64,000 nt of DNA from positions 62,001 through 126,000 of the forward strand of contig SAJS01000017.1 of assembly GCA_004017535.1 (NCBI GenBank), read 5' to 3'. The first letter of the stretch is position 1; each line of letters begins with the position of its first letter. Origin of the DNA: Mesorhizobium sp. Its GTDB lineage: Bacteria > Pseudomonadota > Alphaproteobacteria > Rhizobiales > Rhizobiaceae. A program made the translations under genes and the position numbers. The notes beneath the pieces were generated by a model. It worked only from the letters and a program-made list of their open reading frames with translations. It was not told where the DNA came from and ran no database searches. This document shows, one piece after another, positions 6,879-16,171 of this stretch.

Positions 6879-9203
6879 TCAGTTCTCGTTGATCGAGGAG
6901 CCTTTGATGATCACGTCGCCCGAGGCCTTGATGTTGACCTTGCCTGAGCCCTTGACGGTTATATCCTTGCCCTCGATGATGATCGTCCCGTCCTTTTTCA
7001 TCACAATCTGCGCGCTGCCTGTTTTCAAGGTGATGCTCTCCTTGGCATCTAGCGTAAAATTCTTGCCGACGTCGATGACGCCGCTCTCGCCGACATCGAT
7101 CTTGCTGCCCTTGGCGATCTTGAGCATATGACCGCCACCGATGTCGGTGGCATCGTTGGAGGCGATGCTGGCACTGCGCGAGGCGCCTACGCTTGTCGCT
7201 TGCGATGCGCCGATCGCAACGGTTTGTCCGGCACCGATGTTGATATCTTGCCCCGCGCCAATGTCCCAGGAATCACCGGCGCCAATGGAATGGCTTTGAC
7301 TGATGCCCACCGTCACGGAGCGCGTCGCGCCAATCGTGTTAGTCTGCGACGCGCCAACTGTCCTCGCCTCAGCCGCCCCCACCGTATCGACGCGCGCGAC
7401 ACCCACCGTGACCGTCTGGTTGAGCCCCACCGTCTGCGAATGGTTGGCGTCGATGTTCTCGGTTGAATTCGAAACGACATGGATCGTCTCATTCGCCATC
7501 ACCGTCAGCGAGCGGTTCGCGCCCACCGTTTCGGTGTCATTGCTGCCGATATTCGTCGTCTGGTCGACGCCGATCTTGACCGTCTTGTTGTTGCCGACGT
7601 CCTCGTCGAGGTTGTGGCCGACGGAGTGCTTGGCGTCATGGTCGATGCGGTCGGACTGGTCGTGCTGGACCGTCTTGTTGCGGTCGTGCTTGATCAGCAG
7701 GTGGTGGTCTTTCTGGGCCTGGAAATTGACCAGCTCGGAGCCTGCCTTGTCCTCGAACATCAGCTCGTTGTAGCCGCCGCCGCCCTTCGAGGAATTCGAC
7801 TTCCAGCCCGATTGCGTGGCGTTGCCCGGCAGGCCATAGGGCGGCATCTGCGAGGCGTTGTAGACGCGGCCGGTGATGATCGGCAGGTCCGGGTCGCCCT
7901 CGATGAAATCGACGATGACCTCCTGGCCGATGCGCGGGATCTGGATGAAACCCCAGTTGCTGCCGGCCCAGGTCTGCGAGACGCGCACGAAGCAGGATGA
8001 GTTCTGGTCCTTCTTGCCGAGGCGGTCCCAGTGGAACTGCACCTTCACGCGGGCATATTTGTCGGTGAATATCTCCTCGCCCGAAGGGCCGACGACGGTC
8101 GCGGTCTGCGGGCCGCGCATGATCGGCCGCGGCGTGATGCGCGGCGGGCGGTAGGGCAATTTGGTGGGCGCGACGCCCAGCACCACCTTGAAATTCTCGT
8201 TGTGGGCCTCATTCTGGGTGCGATAGCCCGGGTCGAACAACCGGTATTCGGCGCTGACCACAAGATAGTCCTGGTTCTGGTCGTCGCGCGGAAAGCTCTC
8301 CAGCGTGAACTTGCAGCCGGAAAAAAGGCCGCGCACCGTGCCAACCGCGGTGCTGTGCTGGTGCACGGCCTGAAGCTCCTCGCGGCGGATCCCGGCGATC
8401 TTGTCGCCGCGCCCGACATCGAGATGCGCGCCTGGCTGGCGATAGTTCTCGCCAGAGGCTTCCTTATGGGCGAAAGGCTGGGCGGATTTCGCCATCAGAT
8501 CGGCGCCGGGCTTCTCGAAATCATAATCCGTATGCGCATAGGCGCCCGGCCGCACCGCGCTGCCCGGAATCCATTCGGTGATGTATTCGACATCGCGCCG
8601 CGAGGCTTGGCCCTCGAAATTGTAAAGCACCTTCTCGTAACCGGGGGCCGGCTTCAGCTTGCTCATCGCGTCGCAGAGGATGAGCGTGTGCTTGCCCTCG
8701 TCATGCTCGAAGAAATAGAAAATGCCTTCATGCTCGAGCAGCCGCTGCACGAAATCGAGATCGCTCTCGTCATACTGCACGCAATATTCGCGCTGGGGGT
8801 AGGAGCCCTGCAGCCGCTTCTCGAATTTGGCGATGCCATATTTCGAGAAGATCTTCTCGACGATCTCCACCGCCGTCATGTTCTGGAAGATGCGGCAATC
8901 CGTGGTGTTGCCGAGGAACCAGAGCCATGGCCTGACGGTCGCCTCGTAGAAGGCCAGCCGGTCCTCGATGCGGGTCAGCTTGAAATCCGACACGAGGCCG
9001 CTGAACCAGCGCTTCGGGTCGGATTCGCCCTCGACCGAAACGACGCCGCCCAGCATCTTCAGCGGGTCGATGTCGCGGTTCTTCGAGACGAAGCCGACCG
9101 TATAGGCGAAGCAGCGGCTGATCTCATCGCGGCCGATGAGATGGGTGAAGGTCAGGTCGGCGCCAGCCGGCGTCTGTACAACCGTGGCACGTTCGTTCGG
9201 CAT
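6879..9203 (-). CDS. vgrG: VgrG/TssI T6SS spike protein with long repetitive beta-helix tail
   Basis: The 774-residue VgrG forms the trimeric puncturing tip of the T6SS. The N-terminal gp27-like part runs to about residue 380 (FTHLIGRDEISRCFAYTVGF, QYDESDLDFVQRLLEHEGIFYFFEH). It is followed by the gp5-like OB region (VKVQFHWDRLGKKDQNSSCFVRVSQTWAGSNWGFIQIPRIGQEVIVDFIEGDPD) and the NELMFEDKAGSE segment that marks the family. Residues about 515-690 are a run of roughly 7-8-residue units built on Val/Ile-Gly-x-x (for example NIGSNDTETVGANRS), predicted to make a long needle. The extreme C-terminus carries the DGTIIIEGKDITVKGSG element and no separate toxin domain, so it should act as a carrier. 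It is divergent from the FHA gene and first in a three-gene run. Confidence 0.95.
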   Translation of the reverse strand: MPNERATVVQTPAGADLTFTHLIGRDEISRCFAYTVGFVSKNRDIDPLKMLGGVVSVEGESDPKRWFSGLVSDFKLTRIEDRLAFYEATVRPWLWFLGNTTDCRIFQNMTAVEIVEKIFSKYGIAKFEKRLQGSYPQREYCVQYDESDLDFVQRLLEHEGIFYFFEHDEGKHTLILCDAMSKLKPAPGYEKVLYNFEGQASRRDVEYITEWIPGSAVRPGAYAHTDYDFEKPGADLMAKSAQPFAHKEASGENYRQPGAHLDVGRGDKIAGIRREELQAVHQHSTAVGTVRGLFSGCKFTLESFPRDDQNQDYLVVSAEYRLFDPGYRTQNEAHNENFKVVLGVAPTKLPYRPPRITPRPIMRGPQTATVVGPSGEEIFTDKYARVKVQFHWDRLGKKDQNSSCFVRVSQTWAGSNWGFIQIPRIGQEVIVDFIEGDPDLPIITGRVYNASQMPPYGLPGNATQSGWKSNSSKGGGGYNELMFEDKAGSELVNFQAQKDHHLLIKHDRNKTVQHDQSDRIDHDAKHSVGHNLDEDVGNNKTVKIGVDQTTNIGSNDTETVGANRSLTVMANETIHVVSNSTENIDANHSQTVGLNQTVTVGVARVDTVGAAEARTVGASQTNTIGATRSVTVGISQSHSIGAGDSWDIGAGQDINIGAGQTVAIGASQATSVGASRSASIASNDATDIGGGHMLKIAKGSKIDVGESGVIDVGKNFTLDAKESITLKTGSAQIVMKKDGTIIIEGKDITVKGSGKVNIKASGDVIIKGSSINEN

Positions 9204-9511
9204 GGGTCGTGCCCCTCCTCGACGCGGCCGCCAGTGTGATGGTTTGAAAACCCCGCTCTATTAACTGCATCACGTTCGGGAGCGTTCGAATTCACCGCAC
9301 CGTATCCGCGTCAGCCTAGCACATGTTTGAGGGAGGCCAAATAATAGCGATGGCTGAAGCGTGCAGATGCGCCGGTGTGAAACGCTCCTCTCCCGCTCGG
9401 CTTGCAAGCTGCTAGAATAGCAGAGCAATTCCGGAAGGGCGCTCAACGGTTTTCCGCCCGGAATTGCGCGCAAGATAAGCATTTATTGACCAAGTTCGGC
9501 GACGCTTCCGG
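9204..9511. promoter_or_regulatory. Divergent intergenic region between vgrG and the FHA gene
   Basis: These 308 bases separate the vgrG transcript from the oppositely directed FHA-tssL-tssM transcript, so at least two promoters must lie here. I see no gene. The only distinctive structure is the dispersed palindromic repeat at 9423-9470. No convincing -24/-12 (RpoN) or -35/-10 pair could be assigned by eye. Confidence 0.5.
9423..9470 (+). repeat. Dispersed ~47-bp palindromic repeat, copy 1
   Basis: It begins GAGCAATTCC and ends GGAATTGCG, with a central CGGTTTTCCG, so the outer arms (GCAATTCC and GGAATTGC) are inverted repeats. Two further copies occur at 10661-10706 (opposite orientation) and 23879-23925 (same orientation). 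This pattern fits a small mobile intergenic palindrome of Mesorhizobium-like genomes. Confidence 0.75.
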
Positions 9512-10594
9512 ATGTTCATCTCTCTCCAGATCAGCAATGTCGACAGGCTGCCAGCCGGCACCGCCGCCAGCTATACCGCCCGCGACCGCAGCTTCGAGAT
9601 CGGCCGCGAGAATTGCGACTGGACGCTGACCGATCCGGACAAATTCATCTCGGGCCGGCATTGCGAGGTCCGCTACCAGGCGGGTTCCTTCTGGCTGTAC
9701 GACCTCTCGCGCAACGGCACTTTCGTCAACGGCTCCAGCCAGCGCATGGCCGGGCCGCATCGGCTGGCACAGGGCGACCGGCTGCTGATCGGCCGTTATG
9801 TCGTCGGCGTTTCGATCAATGACGAGAAAGCGGCGACCGGACATCCGCAGACCAGGACCGGTTCGACGCAGCGCGAGCTGCCGCCCTCGACCGGCCGCCC
9901 GCTGGAGCCCGGCCACGAGCCGTTCTTCAATTCGGCGGAGCAGCGACCGGCCGGGGCGGCGCCCGTCTCGACATCCTCGGCGTTGCAACAGCCGGGGCCG
10001 GCAGCCCCACCCAATCGGCCCGCGGAAGCGGATGCTATATTGCGCGAGATCGCCAGGGCGGCGGGTATCGCTCCCGACTTGCTGCAGTCGCGCGATCCGC
10101 ATCAGGTCGCGGCTGAGATCGGCGCGGTGCTGAGAACCACCGTCGAGCAACTGTCCCTGCTGCTCAAGGCGCGCGCGGCAGCGAAGGTGCTCGCCAAGAG
10201 CGCGAACCGCACGATGATCGGCGCCGAGGACAACAACCCGCTGAAATTCGTGCCGGGCGCCGACGACATATTGGAGATCATGTTCGCCAGGCGCAGGGCG
10301 GGCTATCTCGATGCCAGGCGCAGTATCGAGGATGCGTTCCGCGACCTGAAAGCCCACGAAATCGCCACCTACGCCGCCATGCAGGCGGCGCTGTCGCGGC
10401 TGCTCGACGACCTGTCGCCGGAGGCGATCGCCAAGAAGATCCCGCCTGCGTCCTTCTCGTCCAGGAAGAGCCAGGCCTGGGATGCGCTCGTCGCGACATG
10501 GCGGACGATGGAAGACAAGCATGAGAACGGCATGCTGGATGTCTTCCTCGCCTATTTCACCGAAGCCTACGCCAAGGCCGACAAGCAGAAATAG
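9512..10594 (+). CDS. tagH: FHA-domain T6SS protein (TagH/ImpI/Fha type)
   Basis: This is a 360-residue cytoplasmic protein. Residues about 20-105 form a forkhead-associated domain with the phosphothreonine-binding signatures FEIGRENCDWTL, FISGRHCEV and LYDLSRNGTFVNG. A proline/glutamine-rich linker to about 175 follows, then the helical C-terminal part typical of T6SS FHA proteins (LREIARAAGIAPDLL, ANRTMIGAEDNNPLKF, KSQAWDALVATWRTMEDKHENGMLDVFLAYFTEAYAKA). In the threonine-phosphorylation pathway the FHA domain binds phosphorylated partners produced by the PpkA-type kinase and reset by the PP2C phosphatase; both are encoded about 6 kb downstream in the same direction. The start ATG at 9512 gives the domain its full first strand (MFISLQISN). 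Confidence 0.92.
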   Translation: MFISLQISNVDRLPAGTAASYTARDRSFEIGRENCDWTLTDPDKFISGRHCEVRYQAGSFWLYDLSRNGTFVNGSSQRMAGPHRLAQGDRLLIGRYVVGVSINDEKAATGHPQTRTGSTQRELPPSTGRPLEPGHEPFFNSAEQRPAGAAPVSTSSALQQPGPAAPPNRPAEADAILREIARAAGIAPDLLQSRDPHQVAAEIGAVLRTTVEQLSLLLKARAAAKVLAKSANRTMIGAEDNNPLKFVPGADDILEIMFARRRAGYLDARRSIEDAFRDLKAHEIATYAAMQAALSRLLDDLSPEAIAKKIPPASFSSRKSQAWDALVATWRTMEDKHENGMLDVFLAYFTEAYAKADKQK

Positions 10595-10608
10595 CCGCAC
10601 GGGCCCAA

Positions 10609-10645
10609 GCGCATTTCACCGTTTCACGGAAACGGTGAAATGCGC
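10609..10645 (+). terminator. Strong 17-bp hairpin after tagH, possible terminator
   Basis: GCGCATTTCACCGTTTC (10609-10625) and its exact complement (10629-10645) are separated by three bases, forming a very stable hairpin 15 bases after the tagH stop. The downstream tract (CGTCTTCTTATTTT) is only moderately T-rich, so this is a plausible but not textbook intrinsic terminator. It could also be an RNA-stabilising or repeat-derived palindrome. Confidence 0.5.
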
Positions 10646-10660
10646 CGTCTTCTTATTTTC

Positions 10661-10706
10661 ACGCAATTCCAGACGGAAAACCGCTCACACTTTCCTGGAA
10701 TTGCTC
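10661..10706 (-). repeat. Dispersed ~47-bp palindromic repeat, copy 2
   Basis: Read on the minus strand this is GAGCAATTCC...GTGTGAGCGGTTTTCCGTCT...GGAATTGCGT in outline, matching the copies at 9423-9470 and 23879-23925. The ends are complementary, so it can fold as a hairpin in either orientation. Confidence 0.75.
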
Positions 10707-10991
10707 TAACCACGCCGGCCGTATGTGACGGGTCTCATAGAAGAAGCCGCCGCTTCGAGCATCTTGCTTCCCGATTTCAATCGGCGGCCCGTTCCAATTG
10801 GATATCCGGGCGACTAGAATGCACAAGGACGCCAGCCCGGCGGGCAAGGCGGCGAGGCTTGGGGCGTGTGCAGCAATGTCATGTTTCGGCGAGATGAGCC
10901 TTTCCAAGCGGCCCGCCGCCGAGGTTCAGCCTGAAACGCGTTTCCCCGATCGAAAACATGCCCCTTGCAGCTTGACGGCGGGGCGTCGCCG

Positions 10992-12524
10992 ATGAGCTCG
11001 AAGGACGATCCCTCCGGGCCGGCGGACAAGACCGTCATCCGCGCGCCGCGGCCGAAGCAGAGACCCCTTACGGCTGCCGAGGGATCCGGTCCGGAAAGCG
11101 TGCGGCCAGCCCTATCGCCTTCCCGCGAAGCGACGGTGTTCGATCCCGGTGGCGGCCGGCAGATGCCCACCGGCTGGTCGTCCGGAACCGTGCTCTTCCA
11201 AGGGCCAACTCCGGGAACAGCCGCGAATGCGTTGCCGGGCGTGCAGCAGGATGCCTTGCTCGACGCCGCCTCCGGCGTGAAATACGCTGCCGCCAATCCG
11301 ATCCTTGCCGCGGCGGCACCGCTGTTGATGCTTCTCGGTCAATTGCGGCTGATGCCGGTCGACCGGCAAGCCGCACCCTTGGCGGAGCATATTGCCGACG
11401 CGATCGAGACCTTCGACCTTGCTATCGCAAAGGCAGTCGTGGCCGAGGAAGACGCACGGATCGCCAAATTCGCGCTTTGCGAAACCGCCGACGACCTTGT
11501 CGGCAATCTGCCATGGCCGAGCAAGGACAGTTGGCTTCAGCACAGCCTGGTGGCGCGGTTCTTTCACACCCAACCGACCGGAGCCGGTTTCTACGAAGCC
11601 CTCAACAACCTTCTCGCCACGCCGGAAGCGCATTACGACCTGCTCGAACTGATGCATGCCTGCCTGTCGCTGGGCTTCGAGGGCCAGTATCGCGGGCTGC
11701 CCAGGGAACGAGACACGCTCGAACGCGTCCGGCGCGACGTCTACGACACGCTGCGCTACTTCAAGCCGCGTGCCGGCGAAGACATCTCGCCGCGCTGGCA
11801 ACACATGGCGGCGGCGCTGCCGAAGCCGAGGGCACGGCTGCCGCTCTGGGCGGTCGCTGCCGCCGCCGCGACGCTGGTCACGGCGGCTTTCTTCGGGCTG
11901 CGGGTGCTGATCACCGATGAAGGCGACGCGACCGCCGGCGAGTTGCTGGCGCTCAACCCCTCGACGCCCGTCACCATCGAGCGCGCCAGCGTGGCGGCGC
12001 CCACTGAGCCGGAGCAAGCCACCTCGCCGCCGCCCGCTGTTCCGGACACCGCCCAGATCGACCGCATCAGCGCCGCCCTTGCCAAGGAGATCGCCAGCGG
12101 CGGACTGAGCGTCGGCGAAAGGGGCGCGTTCATCGTCGTCGAGATCAACAATCAGCTTCTGTTCGCGCCCGGCCAGGCGGAGCCGAAGCCGCAGTTCCAG
12201 CCGATCGCGACCGACATCGCCACCACGCTTGACGCCGAATCCGGGCCGATCCAGATCGTCGGCCACACCGATAATGTGAAGCCGAAGAAATCGAGCCAGT
12301 TCAAATCGAATTTCGACCTCTCGGTCGCTCGCGCCAAGGCCGTGCAGTCGATAATTGCCAAGCAGGTGAAGGATCCGTCGCGGCTCAGTGCCGACGGCAA
12401 GGGCGAGGACGAACCGATCGCAGACAATGGCACGGCGGACGGCCGCGCCAAGAACCGCCGCGTCGACGTGATGATCCCGAAACAGGAGAGCTTGCAGACC
12501 AGTGCTGTGGAGAACGGCGGCTGA
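10992..12524 (+). CDS. tssL: TssL (DotU/ImpK) fused to a C-terminal OmpA-like peptidoglycan-binding domain
   Basis: This 510-residue inner-membrane protein anchors the T6SS to the cell wall. After a low-complexity start, residues about 95-265 form the cytoplasmic DotU domain (NPILAAAAPLLMLLGQLR, KFALCETADDLVG, SLVARFFHTQPTGAGFYEALNNLL, MHACLSLGFEGQYRG). One membrane helix follows (LPLWAVAAAAATLVTAAFFGLRVLI, about 278-302), then a Pro-rich periplasmic linker and an OmpA-like domain (IVGHTDNVKPKKSS, LSVARAKAVQSIIAKQV, SADGKGEDEPIADN, KNRRVDVMI). ATG 10992 is preferred over the in-frame TTG at 10965, since neither has a strong ribosome site and the ATG gives the usual start. Its stop overlaps the tssM start (TGATG), the normal tssL-tssM coupling. 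Confidence 0.93.
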   Translation: MSSKDDPSGPADKTVIRAPRPKQRPLTAAEGSGPESVRPALSPSREATVFDPGGGRQMPTGWSSGTVLFQGPTPGTAANALPGVQQDALLDAASGVKYAAANPILAAAAPLLMLLGQLRLMPVDRQAAPLAEHIADAIETFDLAIAKAVVAEEDARIAKFALCETADDLVGNLPWPSKDSWLQHSLVARFFHTQPTGAGFYEALNNLLATPEAHYDLLELMHACLSLGFEGQYRGLPRERDTLERVRRDVYDTLRYFKPRAGEDISPRWQHMAAALPKPRARLPLWAVAAAAATLVTAAFFGLRVLITDEGDATAGELLALNPSTPVTIERASVAAPTEPEQATSPPPAVPDTAQIDRISAALAKEIASGGLSVGERGAFIVVEINNQLLFAPGQAEPKPQFQPIATDIATTLDAESGPIQIVGHTDNVKPKKSSQFKSNFDLSVARAKAVQSIIAKQVKDPSRLSADGKGEDEPIADNGTADGRAKNRRVDVMIPKQESLQTSAVENGG

Positions 12525-15500
12525 TGCGCTGGATTCTGCGGATCTTCAGCCTGGCCGCGCTTGCCGGTTTCTCGGCGGCGGTCTGGTATGCAGGCCCGCT
12601 GATCCGCTTCGCCGAGACGCGCCCGCTCGGGCCCGTGTGGCTGAGGGCCACGATCATCGGTGTCACCGTTGCGGCGCTCGCGCTGTTCTACGGGATCCGC
12701 TTCTGGCAGCGGCGCAAGGCGCAAAAGGCGCTGGAAGCGGCCATCGCGCGCAGCGACGAGCGCAACGACGATTCCCAGGTGCTCGAAGCGCGCATGAGCG
12801 AAGCCATCGCAACGCTGAAGCGGACGAGCGGCAAGCGCAATTTCCTCTATGACATTCCCTGGTACATCATCATCGGCCCGCCAGGCGCCGGCAAGACGAC
12901 CGCGCTGGTCAATTCCGGGCTGAAGTTCCCGCTTGCCGGCTCCGGCAGCGCGCAGCCGGTGGCCGGCGTCGGCGGCACGCGGTCCTGCGACTGGTGGTTC
13001 ACCGACCAAGCGGTGCTGATCGATACGGCCGGCCGCTATACGACGCAGGAGTCCGACCGCGAGCGCGACAAGGCAAGCTGGCTGGCGTTCTTGGGATTGC
13101 TCAAGAAGCAGCGCACCAGGCAACCGATCAACGGTGTCATCCTCGCCATCAGCCTGTCGGACCTCATCGGCTTCGACGACCGGCAGCTCGAGGCACATGT
13201 CACCGAGATCAGGAGCCGCCTGCGTGAATTGCACGAGACGCTGAAGATCCAGTTCCCGGTCTATCTGCTCTTCACCAAGGCCGATCTCGTCGCCGGCTTC
13301 ATGGATTATTTCGGCGCTTTTGACGAGGCGCGCCGGCGCAAGGTGTGGGGCGCGACATTCCAGACCGCCGACCGCACTAGGAACATGGCCAGCGAAGCGC
13401 CGGCGGAATTCAACGGGCTGGCGAAGCGGCTCGCCGAGGAGGTCACCGACCGCCTGCAGGAAGAGAACGACCCGGTGGCGCGGATCGCGCTGTTCGGCTT
13501 CCCGGCGCAGTTCGGCGCGCTGAAGACCCGGATAACGCAGTTCATCGGCAGCCTGTTCGACACATCGCGCAGCCAGGTCAATGTCAGCCTGCGCGGGCTC
13601 TATTTCTCGTCGGGCACGCAGGAAGGAACGCCCTTCGACCAGGTGCTGGGCGCGATCGGCCGCAGTTTCGGCAGCGCTTCGCAGGCGCACCTTTCCGGCG
13701 CCGGCAAGAGCTTCTTCCTGCATGATCTCCTGACCGAAGTGATTTTCCCGGAATCGGGGTGGGTGTCCTTCGACAGGGCGGCCGAGCGGCGCATCAGATT
13801 GGCCAGATTCGGCGGCCTTGCCGCGATCGCGCTAGCGGCCTCGGCGGCGCTCGGCGTGCTGGGCCTCAGCTTCTTCGCCAACAGAGAGCTGATCGCCTCC
13901 ACCAGGCAAGCCATGGCGCATTATCGCGACAGCGCCGACAGCCTGTTGAAGAGCACGACGGTGACCGACGTCGACCTCGAAAACGTCATCGGTCCGCTCG
14001 ACCAGTTGCGCAACCTGCCGGCGGGCGTCGAAAATGGCGACCAGGGCAGGCCGATCGAGGAGACGTTCGGGCTCAGCCAGCGCGAGCGGCTGCTGTCGGC
14101 CTCCAAGACCGCCTACCGGCAGGCGCTGGAGCGAAGCTTCCGCTCACGGCTGCTGGTGCAGGCCGAGCGGACGATCCAGGCCAGAATGGCCGATCCGATC
14201 GCGCTCTACGAGCCGCTCAAGATCTACCTGATGCTGGGCGGCAAGGCGCCGAAGGTGGACGACGAGCTGATCGTCTCCTGGATGAAGCAGGACTGGGAGG
14301 AGAACCGCTATCCAGGCGAGAACAACCGCGAGGGCCGCGCGCAGCTCGAAAAGCATCTTCGCGCCATGCTTGCGCTCGACGACGCCTATGATCCAACCTT
14401 CGCGCTCAACCAACCGCTGGTCGAGGCCGCGCAGCGCTCGCTCGGACGCATGAGCCTCGCCGACCGCGCCTCGGCGCAGATCAAGTCGGCGGTCTACGCA
14501 GCGAGGCTGCAGGATTTCTCCGTCGCCGCGAAAGCCGGTCCGGAAGCGCAGTTGCTGTTCGAGCGCACGGATGGCAGCGAGCTCGCCGATCTCAGCGTTC
14601 CCGGCCTTTACACGCGTGCCGGGTTCAGCCGCTTCTTCCTGCCGCAGCTGTCGCGCATCGCGCAGATGCTCGTCGACGACCAGTGGGTGCTCGGCGGGGG
14701 CGGCGAACAGGGCGGTATCGACCAGGATCTGCCCAAGCTCGGTCCCGAACTCATCGACCGCTACGGCAAGGAATTCGCCGCCGCCTGGAACGGCGTGCTC
14801 GACCAGCTGAAGCTCAAGGCGATGCTGAAGGACAAGCCGCAATATCTCGCGCTTTCCGCCCTCGCCGCGCCGGACTCGCCTCTCGATCAGCTGTTCACGG
14901 CGATCGCCGACGAGACCGCGTTGACCAAGGGCGACAGTGCCGGCGAGGGCGACACCGGGACGACTGAGCCGGATCCCGCGAGCTTGGCCAAGGGCCTCGC
15001 CCGCATAGGCCTGCAGATCGCCGGCGGCAAGTCGCAGAGCCGGGCGGGCGCAAGCTCGGCCGTTGCGCAGAACGCCGGCGCGAGCGTCGAGGCGCAGTTC
15101 CGCTCGTTCCAGGCATTGGTCAGCGGCAACCCCGGCCGCCGGCCGCTCGATGCGCTGACGCAGAATTTCCATGACATTTTTCAGAGCCTGAAGCTCGCCG
15201 CCGATGTCCCCACGCAGACCGAGCGCGTCAACGCCAATCTGCAGCTGCAGATCTCGACCTTGCGGGCCAATGTCTCGCGTCTGCCCAAGCCCCTGGCGCG
15301 CATGGTCAATGCGGCGGCGGACGAATTCGAGGGCAATGTCGCGGAGACCTCGGTCGCCAACCTCAACCAGACCCTCGACCAGACGGTGACGCGCCCTTGC
15401 GAGGAGGCGGTCAACGGCCGCTACCCCTTCGCCGCCGACAGCAGCGAGGACATCTCGATGGCGGATTTCGCCAAGCTGTTCGCGCCTGGCGGCCTAATGG

Positions 15501-16054
15501 ACCGTTTCTTCGCGCAAAACCTTGCGCCGCTCATCGACATGACCGGGCAGGAATGGAGCTGGAAGCAGAATGCGCGCTCCAGCAAGGACCTTGCGAAATC
15601 GACCTTGAAGGCATTCCAGGCGGCGGCGGAAATCCGCGCCGCCTTCTTCCCGTCGGGCGGATCGACGCCGTTGGTGTCGATCACCTTCACGCCCACCTCG
15701 CTGAACAGCGAAGCCGACAGCGCAGTGCTCAACGTGGACGGGCAGACAGTGCAGAGCGCGCAGGCAGGCAGCGCGCCGAGCATCGTGACATGGCCGAGCG
15801 GCGCCGCGTCCGGATCGGCGAGCCTCAGCCTCATGCCGGAAATGCCCGGACGCGAGTCCGCGCTCAAATTCGAAGGGCCGTGGGCATTGAAGAGGCTTTT
15901 CGACAAGGCGACCATCAGCGGCGACGGCGCCAGCACCGAGGCGCGCTTCGTGATCGGCGGACGCGATGTCGCCTACACGATCCAGGCCGGCTCAGGGGCC
16001 AACCCGCTCATCCTGCCGGCCTTGTCAGGCTTCAGCTGCCCGAAGGCGTTCTGA
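12524..16054 (+). CDS. tssM: TssM (IcmF/ImpL) type VI membrane-complex protein, complete
   Basis: At 1176 residues this is the usual length for full TssM. Two membrane helices near residues 8-24 and 42-60 flank a short periplasmic hairpin. The cytoplasmic NTPase-like domain has a Walker A motif GPPGAGKTT (118-126), WFTDQAVLIDTAGRYTTQ as the Walker B region and YLLFTKADLVAGF. A third helix lies at about 428-450 (GLAAIALAASAALGVLGLSFFA). The long periplasmic part ends in the beta-rich C-terminus (NGRYPFAADSSED ... LPALSGFSCPKAF). With TssL it forms the trans-envelope core. It is a second TssM in this locus, homologous to the partial one at the left edge. Translation is coupled to tssL by overlapping TGATG. 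Confidence 0.96.
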   Translation: MRWILRIFSLAALAGFSAAVWYAGPLIRFAETRPLGPVWLRATIIGVTVAALALFYGIRFWQRRKAQKALEAAIARSDERNDDSQVLEARMSEAIATLKRTSGKRNFLYDIPWYIIIGPPGAGKTTALVNSGLKFPLAGSGSAQPVAGVGGTRSCDWWFTDQAVLIDTAGRYTTQESDRERDKASWLAFLGLLKKQRTRQPINGVILAISLSDLIGFDDRQLEAHVTEIRSRLRELHETLKIQFPVYLLFTKADLVAGFMDYFGAFDEARRRKVWGATFQTADRTRNMASEAPAEFNGLAKRLAEEVTDRLQEENDPVARIALFGFPAQFGALKTRITQFIGSLFDTSRSQVNVSLRGLYFSSGTQEGTPFDQVLGAIGRSFGSASQAHLSGAGKSFFLHDLLTEVIFPESGWVSFDRAAERRIRLARFGGLAAIALAASAALGVLGLSFFANRELIASTRQAMAHYRDSADSLLKSTTVTDVDLENVIGPLDQLRNLPAGVENGDQGRPIEETFGLSQRERLLSASKTAYRQALERSFRSRLLVQAERTIQARMADPIALYEPLKIYLMLGGKAPKVDDELIVSWMKQDWEENRYPGENNREGRAQLEKHLRAMLALDDAYDPTFALNQPLVEAAQRSLGRMSLADRASAQIKSAVYAARLQDFSVAAKAGPEAQLLFERTDGSELADLSVPGLYTRAGFSRFFLPQLSRIAQMLVDDQWVLGGGGEQGGIDQDLPKLGPELIDRYGKEFAAAWNGVLDQLKLKAMLKDKPQYLALSALAAPDSPLDQLFTAIADETALTKGDSAGEGDTGTTEPDPASLAKGLARIGLQIAGGKSQSRAGASSAVAQNAGASVEAQFRSFQALVSGNPGRRPLDALTQNFHDIFQSLKLAADVPTQTERVNANLQLQISTLRANVSRLPKPLARMVNAAADEFEGNVAETSVANLNQTLDQTVTRPCEEAVNGRYPFAADSSEDISMADFAKLFAPGGLMDRFFAQNLAPLIDMTGQEWSWKQNARSSKDLAKSTLKAFQAAAEIRAAFFPSGGSTPLVSITFTPTSLNSEADSAVLNVDGQTVQSAQAGSAPSIVTWPSGAASGSASLSLMPEMPGRESALKFEGPWALKRLFDKATISGDGASTEARFVIGGRDVAYTIQAGSGANPLILPALSGFSCPKAF

Positions 16055-16171
16055 GATGGCCGGATCGCGTCTTCATTTCGATACTCTAATGTACACGCTT
16101 ATGGCAGAGTGGCGTGGGCACGCGGCCCATGGCTGGTCGCAGAGGACGCTCGCTGAGCGCTTGGTGGCAAA

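Larger units (their letters stand above)
10595..10991. other. Non-coding gap between tagH and tssL
   Basis: There are 397 bases with no supported gene. The gap holds a 17-bp perfect hairpin (10609-10645) straight after tagH and a copy of the dispersed palindrome (10661-10706). The remaining ~280 bases before the TssL start show short overlapping frames without family features. A promoter for tssL-tssM probably lies here, but no clear -35/-10 pair was seen. Confidence 0.5.

Noticed and set aside
7130-7660. Dense short repeats resembling a CRISPR or satellite array
   Set aside because: The repeats follow codon phase of vgrG, are degenerate, have no constant-length spacers, and translate to the expected beta-helix needle.
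8031-9239. 402-codon open frame opposite vgrG
   Set aside because: Its translation shows no domain or ribosome site, whereas the other strand carries all VgrG motifs.
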